A DNA stretch of 64,000 nucleotides from Haloprofundus halophilus (GCF_003439925.1 NZ_QQRR01000001.1:1736001-1800000), one strand, 5' to 3'. Shown: positions 28,950-37,733, counted from the first letter of the stretch. The notes: generated by a model from the sequence alone, not told the origin. Program-made: numbers and translations.

Positions 28950-30081
28950 AATCTCCCTGGAGGGCGTCGGAAAGTCGTACGCCGGGACGACGGCGCTCGA
29001 CGACGTGAGCCTCCGCGTCCGCGACGGCGAGTTCTTCACGCTCGTCGGCCCGTCCGGCTGCGGGAAGACGACGACACTGCGGCTGATTGCGGGGTTCGAG
29101 TCGCCGACAGAGGGTGAGATTCGGTTCGACGGTGACGACGTCTCGGGCGTGCCCCCCGAGGACCGGAACGTCGGCGTCGTTTTCCAGAACTACGCGCTGT
29201 TCCCCCACATGAGCGTCGCCGAGAACGTCGGCTACGGGCTTCGCTTCGCGGACGAGAAGCGACGCCGCGGGCGCGGCGAACGGGTCTCGGAGCTACTGGA
29301 ACTCGTCGACCTCGCGGGGATGGGAGAACGCGACCCGACGGAGCTCTCCGGCGGCCAACAGCAGCGCGTCGCCCTCGCCCGCGCGCTCGCACCGGGACCT
29401 CGCTTACTGTTGCTGGACGAACCGATGAGTGCGCTCGACGCCCGCCTGCGCGAACGCCTCCGGTTGCAGGTGAAGCGAATCCAGTCGGAGTTGGGCATCA
29501 CGACGGTGTACGTCACTCACGACCAGGAGGAGGCGCTGGCCGTCTCGGACCGCGTCGCGGTGATGAACGAGGGGAACGTCGAGCAGGTCGGCCCGCCGCG
29601 CGAGGTGTACCAACGCCCGGCGACGCGGTTCGTCGCCTCGTTCGTCGGCGACAACAACCTGTTCGAGGGTGAACTGGTCGGCACACACGAAAAGTCGGGG
29701 ATTGCACGCGAAACGAAGGGGTCGCGGCGGTTCCGCGTGCGCGTCGGCGAGACGGTGTTCGAGGTCGACGCGACCGCGGACAGTTCGACCGGTGAGAGCG
29801 GGTCGACGCCGGTCGGAACCGGGTCGTCTTCCGGGCGATCGCCGCGGTTCGACGGCGGGAGCGTCGGCTTCTGCGTCCGTCCCGAGAAACTGGAAGTCGG
29901 GAGACGCGAGAATCGGTTCGAGGCGACGGTCCGAGAGACGGAGTTCCTCGGCGAAGCGACGCGCGTCCACCTCGACTGGGACGGGCGCGAGGTGATCGTC
30001 CGCGCGCCGGAGTCGCCGCCGACGGGCGAGACGGTCGAACTGGGGTTCGACCCCGCGGACGCGTACGTGTTCGAGTGGTGA
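28942..30081 (+). CDS. Thiamine-type ABC transporter, ATP-binding protein
   Basis: A 379-residue ATPase with Walker A GPSGCGKT at 36-43, Q-loop FQNYALFPHMSVAENV, signature LSGGQQQR at 135-142, Walker B LLLLDEP (Asp159) and the H-loop VYVTHDQEEAL. The C-terminal TOBE-type region (residues about 240-379) is longer than in a minimal ThiQ and has a low-complexity Ser/Gly insert (about 275-305). It is the last gene of the operon and overlaps the permease gene by 8 bp. The start is GTG. Confidence 0.88.
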   Translation: MSEISLEGVGKSYAGTTALDDVSLRVRDGEFFTLVGPSGCGKTTTLRLIAGFESPTEGEIRFDGDDVSGVPPEDRNVGVVFQNYALFPHMSVAENVGYGLRFADEKRRRGRGERVSELLELVDLAGMGERDPTELSGGQQQRVALARALAPGPRLLLLDEPMSALDARLRERLRLQVKRIQSELGITTVYVTHDQEEALAVSDRVAVMNEGNVEQVGPPREVYQRPATRFVASFVGDNNLFEGELVGTHEKSGIARETKGSRRFRVRVGETVFEVDATADSSTGESGSTPVGTGSSSGRSPRFDGGSVGFCVRPEKLEVGRRENRFEATVRETEFLGEATRVHLDWDGREVIVRAPESPPTGETVELGFDPADAYVFEW

Positions 30082-30209
30082 ACAGTCCGGCAGCGGTGAC
30101 GGCGGGTCCTGGCTTTATTCGGTCCGGCGTGGTTCGTTCGCAAGACCGGTTGGTGTCGGTTTCCGCGCTCGCACGGCGCTCGGCCGCACCCCGACGACGG
30201 AGTTCTCCG

Positions 30210-31781
30210 ATGAAAGACAACGACCACGACGACACCGACGCCGCAGCATCGAGTACCGACCAGTTTGCGACGGGCGAGCGGACGTCCGTCTGGCTCGGCA
30301 CCTCGCCGACGACGGAGTACGAACCGCTCGACGGCGGTATCGACGTCGACACCGCCGTCGTCGGCGGCGGTATCGTCGGAGTGACGACCGCGCTCCAGTT
30401 AGCCGAGGCGGGACAGGACGTCGCGCTCGTCGAGCGCGACCACATCCTCACCGGCGTCACCGGGAAGACGACGGCGAAGCTCACCTCCCAGCACGGGATT
30501 CTCTACGACACGCTCGCGTCGACCGTCGGCGAGCGGAAGACCCGGCAGTACGCCGAGGCCAACGAGGCTGCCATCGACCACGTCGAATCCCGCGTCGAGA
30601 GCCTCGGCGTCGACTGCGCCTTCCGGAGGCTACCGTCGTACGCTTACGTTCGGTCACCGGGGCGTCGCTCGGAGGTTCGACAGGAAGTGAACGCCGCTCG
30701 TCGGTTCGGCCTGCCGGCCGAGTACGAGGAGTCGGTCGCCGTCGACGACGGAGCGGTCGCCGCCGTCCGATTCGACGACCAGGCGATGTTCCACCCTCGG
30801 AGCTACCTGCTGGCGCTGGCGGAGGCGTTTCTCGACGAGGGCGGGCGCATCTACGAGGAGACGCGGGCGCTCGACGTCGACGGCGGCGCGCGTCCGATGG
30901 TCGACACCGACCGCGGCGAGATTCACGCCGACGACGTCGTGCTCGCGACGCACTTTCCGATTCGTGACACGGGCGCGTACTTCGCCCGGATGCACCCGAA
31001 ACGGTCGTACGTCGTCGCCGCGCGCGTCGCCGACCCGCCGACCGAGGCGATGTACTACTACACCGGCGAGCAGTACTTCTCGGTTCGGACCCACGACACC
31101 GGCGACGAGGTGCTGACGCTCGTCGGCGGACAGAACCACAAGACCGGACAGGGCGGCGATACGCGCGAGCGCTACCGGAAGGTCGAGGAAGCCGCCCGCC
31201 GCCACTTCGACGTCGACTCTATCGAGTACCGTTGGTCGACGCAGGACTACGCCTCGGTCGACAAAGTACCGTACGTCGGCGAGTTACCGCTCTCGGAGCG
31301 CGTCTACATGGCCAGCGGCTTCGGCGGGTGGGGGATGACGAACGGGACGGCGGCGGGACTGTTGCTCGCGGACCTGGTGTGCGGCGAGGAGAACCCGTAC
31401 ACGGAGGTGTACGACCCGAGCCGGGTGACCGTCGACCGAACGTCGGCGACGGAGTTCGCCACGCAGAACGCGAACGTCGCGAAGGAGTTCGTGCGCGACT
31501 GGCTGTCGAAACCGCACCGCGACGACCTCGCGCGACTGCGGCCGGGCGAGGCGACAGTGCTCCGCGAGCGGACGAAACCGATAGCTGCGTACCGCGACGA
31601 CGACGGGGAGCTACACACTCACTCGGCCGTCTGTCCGCACTTGGACTGCATCGTCCGCTGGAACGACGCCGAACGGTCGTGGGACTGCCCGTGTCACGGC
31701 TCGCGCTTCGAGTACGACGGTCACGTCGTCGACGGACCGGCCGTCTCCGACCTGTCGACGCGAAATCTGGACGTCGAGTGA
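30210..31781 (+). CDS. FAD-dependent oxidoreductase fused to a C-terminal Rieske domain
   Basis: A 523-residue fusion. The first 430 residues are a DAO-type flavoprotein with the dinucleotide motif VVGGGIVGVTTALQLAEAG near residue 50 and a C-terminal ASGFGGWGMTNGTAAG flavin loop. The last 90 residues form a Rieske [2Fe-2S] domain with ligands C475-x-H477 and C493-x-x-H496 (CPHLDC and CPCHGSRF). Related fusions oxidise amines or amino acids and pass electrons to the cluster. The ATG at 30210 gives an acidic N terminus; the ORF is open further upstream without a better start. Confidence 0.85.
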   Translation: MKDNDHDDTDAAASSTDQFATGERTSVWLGTSPTTEYEPLDGGIDVDTAVVGGGIVGVTTALQLAEAGQDVALVERDHILTGVTGKTTAKLTSQHGILYDTLASTVGERKTRQYAEANEAAIDHVESRVESLGVDCAFRRLPSYAYVRSPGRRSEVRQEVNAARRFGLPAEYEESVAVDDGAVAAVRFDDQAMFHPRSYLLALAEAFLDEGGRIYEETRALDVDGGARPMVDTDRGEIHADDVVLATHFPIRDTGAYFARMHPKRSYVVAARVADPPTEAMYYYTGEQYFSVRTHDTGDEVLTLVGGQNHKTGQGGDTRERYRKVEEAARRHFDVDSIEYRWSTQDYASVDKVPYVGELPLSERVYMASGFGGWGMTNGTAAGLLLADLVCGEENPYTEVYDPSRVTVDRTSATEFATQNANVAKEFVRDWLSKPHRDDLARLRPGEATVLRERTKPIAAYRDDDGELHTHSAVCPHLDCIVRWNDAERSWDCPCHGSRFEYDGHVVDGPAVSDLSTRNLDVE

Positions 31782-31997
31782 GTAAACGGGTGAGTGAGAA
31801 CGCGAGAGTGTAGGGGCGAACAGGCGACCGGGCGGATTCAGGAGCGTCGCACGGCGACTGGTCGCACAACCGCGAACCGCCGCGCGCCGAGGGTCAGATC
31901 ACGAGGCGGGGTGGTCCCGTCTCCGTTTATAAAAATTCGCGGAGCGGCGTTTCGAGTCGTGGTCTCGGGTTCCAGTACGCCGGCGAGGAGCGACGGG

Positions 31998-32678
31998 CTA
32001 CGGCACGACGCCGACCGTCAACAGCGTTCCGTAGGTTCGATAGCGCTCGACCATCGCCTCGCGCGTCTCCCAGCTATCGGTCGGGAACGCTTCGGCCGGG
32101 GGGATGTCGATGTCGAGGTCCGGGACGTTGTCCTGTTCGGCGACGTGGAATCCGGCATTCCGGAACGCTCGGCGGTACTCGCTGCGGTCCCAGCGAGTCA
32201 TCTCGACGCCGATGTTCTCCTGCCACTCGTGGCTGTGGACGTTCTCTTCGTAGTAGTTGACTGCGCAGTAGAACGTCCCGCCGGGGCGGAGGACGCGCGC
32301 GAGCTCTTCGAGCGTGTGTTCGGGGTCGGCCGCGTAGTAGAACGCCTCCATCGAGAACGCGTGGTCGACCGAGTCGTCGGCGAACGGCAGTTCGTCGAAG
32401 TCGGCGACGACGAAACCGACGTTCGGGTCGTCGGTGTAGTTTCGGGCGTTCCGAGCCATCTCCGGGGAGCCGTCGATACCGTAGGCGCGGCCCGCGTGCT
32501 TCGTCTCGCGGAGCGCTCGGAGCGCGTAGCCGCTTCCAGTCCCCAGGTCGAGCACCGTGTCGCCCGCTTCGACGGGCATTCGCGCGAGCACGTCCTTCGC
32601 GGTGTGCCAGTGTCGCTCTTCCATTCCCTTGTCGCGGCCGTCGGCCGCCCACGCGTCGAACTCCTCGCGGACACTCAT
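31998..32678 (-). CDS. SAM-dependent class I methyltransferase
   Basis: A 226-residue methyltransferase with the SAM-binding motif I VLDLGTGSGYALRAL at about 43-57, motif II YGIDGSPEMARNA and motif III region FVVADFDELPFADDSVDHAFSMEAFYY. The layout fits the UbiE/Methyltransferase-11 group acting on small molecules. A longer upstream reading frame exists, but the ATG at 32678 (MSVREEFDAWA) is the usual beginning for this haloarchaeal family. It is divergent from the DUF2391 gene. Confidence 0.85.
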   Translation of the reverse strand: MSVREEFDAWAADGRDKGMEERHWHTAKDVLARMPVEAGDTVLDLGTGSGYALRALRETKHAGRAYGIDGSPEMARNARNYTDDPNVGFVVADFDELPFADDSVDHAFSMEAFYYAADPEHTLEELARVLRPGGTFYCAVNYYEENVHSHEWQENIGVEMTRWDRSEYRRAFRNAGFHVAEQDNVPDLDIDIPPAEAFPTDSWETREAMVERYRTYGTLLTVGVVP

Positions 32679-32789
32679 GGTGGTTTCTCGGTCTGGTGAG
32701 TCAAAATCGGTTCGGAGTGCGGACGCGAGCGGGAGTCGCCGGTCGGCCGAACGCGTGACGTTTACGTTCGGTCGCCGTAACGGGTCGCC

Positions 32790-33239
32790 ATGGTTCGGGT
32801 CGGACGCCACCGGCGGTTCAAGCTAACGGACATCGCACAGCAGGTCGTCGGCGGATTCCTCCTCGCGGGGCCGTTCGTCGTCACCGACGAGGTGTGGGCC
32901 CTCGCGGTCGGGATGGAGTGGTACCAAGCGCTGTTGACCGTCGGTATGGTGTTCACCATCGGCTACGGGACGCTGTACAAAGCCGACGACGACCGAGACC
33001 CCGACCGCGAGGCGGAGGTGGGCGGAGTTCCGCTGCGGTTCGTCTCGCTCATCCTCGTCTCGTATCTGTCGGTGTTCATCCTCGCGCTCTCGTTCGACGC
33101 ACCCGCGACGCTCATTCCGAACCACATGGACGCCGCCGAAATCACGTTCCGAACGCAGGTGTTCGTCACGGCGAAAGCGACGAGCATCGGTGCGGTGTTC
33201 AGCGTCATCGGTGCGGCGACCGCCGACAGCGTGTTCTGA
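32790..33239 (+). CDS. DUF2391 integral membrane protein
   Basis: A 149-residue protein with four hydrophobic segments at about 16-36, 43-63, 80-103 and 125-147 separated by short charged loops (KADDDRDPDREAEVGG). It matches the pattern of the DUF2391 (TIGR02587-like) membrane family, with no known function. A TATA-like cgtttacg at about 32758 gives a leaderless ATG at 32790. Confidence 0.75.
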   Translation: MVRVGRHRRFKLTDIAQQVVGGFLLAGPFVVTDEVWALAVGMEWYQALLTVGMVFTIGYGTLYKADDDRDPDREAEVGGVPLRFVSLILVSYLSVFILALSFDAPATLIPNHMDAAEITFRTQVFVTAKATSIGAVFSVIGAATADSVF

Positions 33240-33298
33240 GCGGTCAGGCGTCTCGCCCACTGATGTCCGCGAATCGAGCGAGAGGCTGCCAGCCCGCA

Positions 33299-33306
33299 TT
33301 GTTAAG
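33299..33306 (+). promoter_or_regulatory. TATA box of the HTR-like gene
   Basis: ttgttaag is centred about 27 bp before the ATG at 33330. Confidence 0.45.
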
Positions 33307-33329
33307 TCAGTTCGGTTGGTCTCTCCGAT

Positions 33330-33911
33330 ATGGATTACAGCCTCGCCATCGAAAACGCTCCAGACACCATCCCTGCGGGGACTGGCCTGCTTCTTCTGCA
33401 TCCGAGCATCGGCGAGACCGACCGAATCGACACCGACTTTCTGAAAACCGACACCGACTACTTCCTCGTCATCTCGACGCGGACGACCGCCCGCGAGGTC
33501 GAACAGAAGCTCGAACACTACGACGTCGACGAGTCCCGAGCGGTCATCCTCGACACCCTCTCGGTCGAGCGCGGCTACTCGCGACGGAAGTCCGAGCACG
33601 TCCACTACGTCTCCTCGCCCGACGACCTCGACGGCATCGTCGCCCAGACCCGCAAGTTCCTCGAATCGCATCCCGGAAAGCTCCGCGTCAGCGTCGACTC
33701 GCTCACCGAGATGGCGTACTACGCCGACGAAGAAGGCGTCTACGAGGCGACCGAGCGACTGCTCGACCTCCTGGTGGAGAACGACGCCGTCGGCATCTTC
33801 CACCTCTCGAAGGAGGTCCACGACGAGGACGTCATCGAACGTTTTAGCGGTTTGTTCAGCGGAATCGTCGACCTCGCGGAGGACGGCGGCGTCACCTACG
33901 AAGAACGGTGA
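33330..33911 (+). CDS. HTR-like protein (DUF7504-type, RecA/KaiC-like fold without P-loop)
   Basis: A 193-residue protein of a family found in many haloarchaea and often called HTR-like. It has alternating strands and helices of the RecA/KaiC superfamily (GTGLLLLHPSIGE, YFLVISTRTTAREVEQKLEHY, LRVSVDSLTEMAYYADEEGVYEATERLLDLLVENDAVGIFHLSKEVH), but a Walker A motif is absent, so ATP hydrolysis is unlikely. These proteins occur near signalling and taxis genes; nothing of that kind is adjacent here. Confidence 0.75.
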   Translation: MDYSLAIENAPDTIPAGTGLLLLHPSIGETDRIDTDFLKTDTDYFLVISTRTTAREVEQKLEHYDVDESRAVILDTLSVERGYSRRKSEHVHYVSSPDDLDGIVAQTRKFLESHPGKLRVSVDSLTEMAYYADEEGVYEATERLLDLLVENDAVGIFHLSKEVHDEDVIERFSGLFSGIVDLAEDGGVTYEER

Positions 33912-34059
33912 GCCGCCCCGGAGTCGAGCGCTGAGCCGCGAGGGTGCGGCCTGCCCCACCTGTAGACCCGGTCGTAGGCGTTCGAGATGTAGACCTGGCC
34001 GTAGGCGTTCGAGACGGTCACTGTTCTCCGGTTACCGTTCATCGGTCACCGTTCTCCGG

Positions 34060-34842
34060 TCACTCGCGGAGCTTCTCGAACGTCTTCTCGGCCCACCGAA
34101 CCGCGTAGGCCGCACCGTGGTCGTGGTACGCCGTCGTATCCAGCGCCGCGAACGGTGCGGGAGGCTCGATAGCGTGTTTCAGCCCCGAGCACGCCAGTTC
34201 CGTGGCGTCGACGAACGACGTCTCCCCGCGGGCGACTTCGCCGGGGAGTCCCTCGATTCGGCCTTCGAGTCGCGTTCCGGCGTCGAGCCACGCCTCGTAC
34301 AGCCCCGGGTAGTCGTCGCTCCACTCCGCGAACACCTCGCGGCTCTGGACGCCGACCCAGGCCTCGAACAGCGCGGCCGCGAGCTGGTAGAGTTCCGCGG
34401 GCGACAGCGACACCGCCGCGTCGAGGTCACGGTATCGCTCGCCGAAGAACGGGAGGAAGTGCTCGGGGACGCCGAGGTGAATCTGGACGAGTGCCTCCGC
34501 GAAGAGAAAGTCGAGAAAGGCTTCCGGCGTTCCCTCGGCGCGCTTCTTGGCGACGATAGTCGGCGGGTTCGTCTGCCGCGTCCAGACGATGGTTCCGTCG
34601 CCCGGCATCCCGACGGTGAACGTCCCGCCCGCGTACCGCCGGAGCAGTGCCGGGGCGTCGTCGGGCAGCCACTCGTCGGGGTACGTCGCCGGGTCGAGCG
34701 AGTCGACGAGCAGTCCGAGGTCTTCGGCGGCCGCGGGCGGAATCGTTTCGAAGTCCGCGTCGGCGTCGACGACGACCGTCTCCGCGGCGTAGCTATCTCT
34801 AACCGCGCGAAGCTCACCGCTGAGCTGCCGTTTCTGGAACAT
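34060..34842 (-). CDS. Haloarchaeal protein of unknown function (DUF7089-like)
   Basis: A 260-residue acidic, soluble protein with mixed strands and helices (FQKRQLSGELRAVRDSYAAETVVVDADADFETIPP start, GVPEHFLPFFGERYRDLDAAV middle). The pattern is of a lineage-restricted family without assigned function; no catalytic motif was recognised. It is followed in the upstream direction by a 29-residue membrane peptide gene on the same strand 15 bp away, so the two may be co-transcribed. Confidence 0.65.
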   Translation of the reverse strand: MFQKRQLSGELRAVRDSYAAETVVVDADADFETIPPAAAEDLGLLVDSLDPATYPDEWLPDDAPALLRRYAGGTFTVGMPGDGTIVWTRQTNPPTIVAKKRAEGTPEAFLDFLFAEALVQIHLGVPEHFLPFFGERYRDLDAAVSLSPAELYQLAAALFEAWVGVQSREVFAEWSDDYPGLYEAWLDAGTRLEGRIEGLPGEVARGETSFVDATELACSGLKHAIEPPAPFAALDTTAYHDHGAAYAVRWAEKTFEKLRE

Positions 34843-34857
34843 CGTCGGGCGCCTCCG

Positions 34858-34947
34858 TCAGCCGAAGACGGTGACTGCGAGGATACTCACGCCGAGGATG
34901 ACCGAGATGCCAACGGTACCGAGGACGATTTTCGTCGCCGTGCTCAT
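34858..34947 (-). CDS. 29-residue single-helix membrane peptide
   Basis: The minus strand encodes MSTATKIVLGTVGISVILGV followed by nine more residues ending in VFG. After a short KT-type head the peptide is one hydrophobic helix. Codon use has the GC3 bias of the neighbours, and the frame starts at an ATG and stops 15 bp before the next gene. Small membrane peptides like this are common beside larger haloarchaeal genes and often missed. Function unknown. Confidence 0.6.
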   Translation of the reverse strand: MSTATKIVLGTVGISVILGVSILAVTVFG

Positions 34948-35130
34948 GGCGATAGCGTGTCGCCGCGGGCGCTTAAAACGTGCTGAAAAGGCGCGGCTCG
35001 CCGGGGCGACGGACGCGCGACGGTTCGAGAGGGGAATCAGCCGTTAGGACAGGTCGCCAACGCGGACGAGTTCGTGCGGCGCCGGGTTCGAGACTGTCGA
35101 ACGACAGATCCCCGCGTGGACGGAGAGAGA

Positions 35131-35236
35131 GTTGAGAGACGAGTCGGAGAGTTGAGAGACGAGTCGGAGAGCAGAGAGCTAGAAGATGGGTAGGAAGCAG
35201 AGAGAGCTAGAAGATGGGTAGGAAGCAGAGAGAGCC
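35131..35236. repeat. Two short tandem duplications between genes
   Basis: A 20-bp unit gttgagagacgagtcggaga occurs at 35131-35150 and 35151-35170. It is followed by a purine-rich unit of 26-28 bp (beginning gcagagagctagaagatggg) at 35171-35196 and 35197-35224. The repeats lie just beyond the stop of the zinc-ribbon gene (oapC), in an otherwise empty 293-bp interval, and look like recent slippage duplications. Confidence 0.75.
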
Positions 35237-35240
35237 GGGT

Positions 35241-36077
35241 TCAGTCGTCGTCTCGGTTCCACGTCTCGGGGACCTCGATGACGTAGTGACCGTCTTCCTG
35301 CAGCGAGATGATGTAGGAGTCGCGGTCGTACAGTTCCATCAGGTTCAGTTCGTACTGCCCGGGACTGACGATTTTGATGCTCTCGAACTGCTCGTTGAGT
35401 TCTTCGCGGAGCGTCGAGAGATCCGGTTTGTCGTCGATCTCGGCACCGTCGTCCACGCCCTGTGATGCGTCGGCGGGTGCAGCGCGCGAGATTTCGTCCG
35501 GACTCACGGTGCCGCTTCGAGCGTCGGCTTGCGCGCGGTCCTCCCGCGTTTCGGCTGCAGATTCGTCGTCGCTCGGCGGTGTATCCGTCGATTGGGACTG
35601 GCCGCGTCGGGTCGACGTCTCCGCGGAACGCTGCGGGTCGACCGTTACGTCCGACTCGGCGGCCGCGGTCGACCGACTGCGACTCGCCGGTTCGCGGGCC
35701 GTCGACGGCCACGGTTTCGGCGAACTCGACTCGGTGTCTTCGGACGCCTCCTGGCCGGGCCACGCTCGTTTCGAACCCGCGTCCGAACTCTCGGCCGAAT
35801 CGGCCGACCGACTCCGGCCGGCGGCGTCGGGAGAACCGTTACTGCCGGTGTCCGCGGACGCCGACGAGTTCGTTGAACTTGCCGGTTCCGTGGAGGTCGC
35901 TGACTTCGCGGATTTCGTGGACTTCGACGACGCCGAAGTCGTCGACTCCGGGGTGCCCGACGAGGACGACGCGGGGCGGAACTGGAACTTGTTGCCGCCG
36001 CAACTCGGACAGCCCGAGAGCATCTCCTTGGAGCCGTCTGCGAACGTCTCGCCGCAGTTCGTACACTCGTGCGGCAT
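35241..36077 (-). CDS. oapC: Origin-associated zinc-ribbon protein OapC
   Basis: A 278-residue protein in three parts: an N-terminal zinc ribbon with C5, C8, C23 and C26 (HECTNCGE and SGCPSCGG); a long Ser/Ala/Asp-rich disordered linker from about 35 to 205; and a conserved C-terminal domain (LREELNEQFESIKIVSPGQYELNLMELYDRDSYIISLQEDG). It is the third gene of the oapA-oapB-oapC cluster beside the replication origin, a set conserved at oriC1 of haloarchaea. Its role in replication is not known in detail. Confidence 0.85.
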   Translation of the reverse strand: MPHECTNCGETFADGSKEMLSGCPSCGGNKFQFRPASSSSGTPESTTSASSKSTKSAKSATSTEPASSTNSSASADTGSNGSPDAAGRSRSADSAESSDAGSKRAWPGQEASEDTESSSPKPWPSTAREPASRSRSTAAAESDVTVDPQRSAETSTRRGQSQSTDTPPSDDESAAETREDRAQADARSGTVSPDEISRAAPADASQGVDDGAEIDDKPDLSTLREELNEQFESIKIVSPGQYELNLMELYDRDSYIISLQEDGHYVIEVPETWNRDDD

Positions 36078-36082
36078 ACGAA

Positions 36083-36466
36083 CTACTTCCGGGAGATGAG
36101 CGCGCTGATGAGCGTCTCGTCCTTGTGGAGCGTCTCGATCTGGTTGGCCGGGCCGATGACGGTGAGCTTCTTCGTCGAGTCGCGTCCCATCAGTTTGCCG
36201 AGGAACCCGCTGTCGCTGCTCTTGTGCGGGTACGTCTCGATTTCGATGCCGCTGAAGTTGTCGGGGCTGATCTCGGTCATCGTCACCTCGATGAGTTTCG
36301 ACTCCTCGTCGGGCGAGAGTCCGTCCTCGAGGATGACGATCTTCCCGTCACGGACGCTGTCGAGGATGAGGCGGATCTTCTCCATGCTCCGCATGTTCTC
36401 CATCCGCGCGCCGCTGATGAGGTCGATCTGGATGCCGTCGTGGTCGCCGCGTCTTACTTCGGGCAT
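36083..36466 (-). CDS. oapB: Origin-associated protein OapB (DUF2073)
   Basis: A 127-residue protein of the DUF2073 family: IQIDLISGARMENMRSMEKIRLILDSVRDGKIVILEDGLSPDEE, then a C-terminal KKLTVIGPANQIETLHKDE segment. Known from conserved context next to oriC1 and reported to bind RNA in other archaea; the activity here is inferred from family. It begins 4 bp downstream of the oapA stop and ends 5 bp before the oapC start, so all three are one transcript. Confidence 0.88.
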   Translation of the reverse strand: MPEVRRGDHDGIQIDLISGARMENMRSMEKIRLILDSVRDGKIVILEDGLSPDEESKLIEVTMTEISPDNFSGIEIETYPHKSSDSGFLGKLMGRDSTKKLTVIGPANQIETLHKDETLISALISRK

Positions 36467-36470
36467 GGTG

Positions 36471-37112
36471 TCACCCGAAGTACTCCGCGATCTTGTCGTA
36501 CACTTCGTCCATGTTCTCACCTTCGAGCGCCGACAGCGGCACCGTCTCGTGCTGCGGGAAGGCGTTGGCGATCTGTTTGACGTTCGAACCTTCGAGGTCC
36601 GTCTTGTTCGCGAAGATGAGCACCGGCAGTTCGCGGCTCTCGATGATGCCGATGAGCATGGTGTTCACCTGCGTGAACGGGTCTTCTGCGCTGTCGAGTA
36701 CGTAGATGACGCCGTCGACGTCCTCACGGAGCCAGTGCATGGCCTCGGCGACACCTTCGGTCGCCTCCCGGGAGCGACGGACCGCGTCGTCTTTGTCGAT
36801 GTCGTGGTCGAGGAACTCCTTGTAGTCGACTTTCGTCGTCACGCCGGGCGTGTCGACGATGTCGATGGTGACGGCGCGACCGTTGCGCTCTATTTCGACG
36901 TTCTCTTTCCGCCGAGCGCGACGCGTCTCGTGCGGGATGTGACTCTCCGGACCGATGGCGTCACCTGTCCAGTCGCGGGCGATGCGGTTTGCGAGGGTCG
37001 TCTTTCCGGCGTTCGGCGGTCCGTAGATACCGATTCGCTTCGGTTCGGAGGCCGAGAACAGCCGGTCGGTGACCCGTGATATGCTGTCTCTGAGTTCTGT
37101 GAGCAGTCCCAT
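36471..37112 (-). CDS. oapA: Origin-associated Era-like GTPase OapA
   Basis: A 213-residue P-loop GTPase: G1 GPPNAGKTT at about 30-38, G3 DTPGV, G4 NKTD and a G5-like SALEG near the end. It is the first gene of the oapABC cluster, transcribed away from the origin. The ATG at 37112 gives MGLLTELRDSISRVTDRL and has an SD-like ggag upstream. The extended frame upstream is not needed. A plausible role is regulation of initiation at the neighbouring origin, which is inference from position. Confidence 0.88.
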   Translation of the reverse strand: MGLLTELRDSISRVTDRLFSASEPKRIGIYGPPNAGKTTLANRIARDWTGDAIGPESHIPHETRRARRKENVEIERNGRAVTIDIVDTPGVTTKVDYKEFLDHDIDKDDAVRRSREATEGVAEAMHWLREDVDGVIYVLDSAEDPFTQVNTMLIGIIESRELPVLIFANKTDLEGSNVKQIANAFPQHETVPLSALEGENMDEVYDKIAEYFG

Positions 37113-37479
37113 CCTAAACTCCTGCTCCTCCCAATACCGCTCGTGGAGGGGCGTATGCCGGTAGAACATCCCCGGGGTAACTTAAGTACTGCGTCAGACA
37201 ACGGTCACATTACCCGACAGATAGTTGCAAGCGACGTGCGAGTCGAGTTCTGTAACGACGTGCGAGCCGGGTTCTGTATTGTGTGTTTCCCCGCGCAGGC
37301 GTGCGCGACCACAGAAGAAATGGAGGGGTGAAAATGAGAGGAGGAGGAGGAGAGACGAAAACGAGAGGGAACGAAGAGGAGATGGAAGATGCGGAGAGAC
37401 GAAGTTGGTCGGGTCACGAGACTGGCTTCGACTCTTTCCGTTCGTGCTCGTCTCGTCGTTCCCCCTCCTCGTGTCTCCA

Positions 37480-37506
37480 CCCCCCACCCCTTCGTTTCGG
37501 GTGGAG
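37480..37506 (-). other. Extended origin recognition box with G-string, left
   Basis: Read on the minus strand this 27-bp site has the core cgaaacgaaggggt followed by gggggg. It differs from the right box at only three positions. It lies inside a perfect 8-bp inverted pair GTCTCCAC/GTGGAGAC at 37473-37480 and 37501-37508. Expected ligand: Orc1/Cdc6. Confidence 0.85.
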
Positions 37507-37539
37507 ACGCCTCGTGGGAGGCCCGGCCGGCGAACCGGG

Positions 37540-37672
37540 AAAATACAGAGAATAGAGGAGTATAACACATCGGCAAATATAGATAAACGAATCAATCCAA
37601 CAACAACAAATAACTTTTTGTCGAGGCTACGGACCAATAGGATACACTACAAAATAAAACCTCCCTTTCTAA
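37540..37672. other. AT-rich duplex unwinding element
   Basis: The stretch is strikingly AT-rich compared with its surroundings (for example caaatatagataaacgaatc and caacaacaaataactttttg). It lies between the two inverted extended ORBs, as expected for the site where the origin melts. Confidence 0.8.
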
Positions 37673-37706
37673 CGTCCCTCGGAAACACCTTCCTACCCGA
37701 GAGCGG

Positions 37707-37733
37707 TTCCACCGGAAACGATGGGGTGGGGGG
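37707..37733 (+). other. Extended origin recognition box with G-string, right
   Basis: The plus strand reads ttccaccggaaacgatgggg followed by tgggggg. The G-string beyond the core is a halophile-specific extension of ORBs. Orientation is opposite to the left box, so Orc1 bound to both would face the unwinding element in a symmetrical way. Confidence 0.85.
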
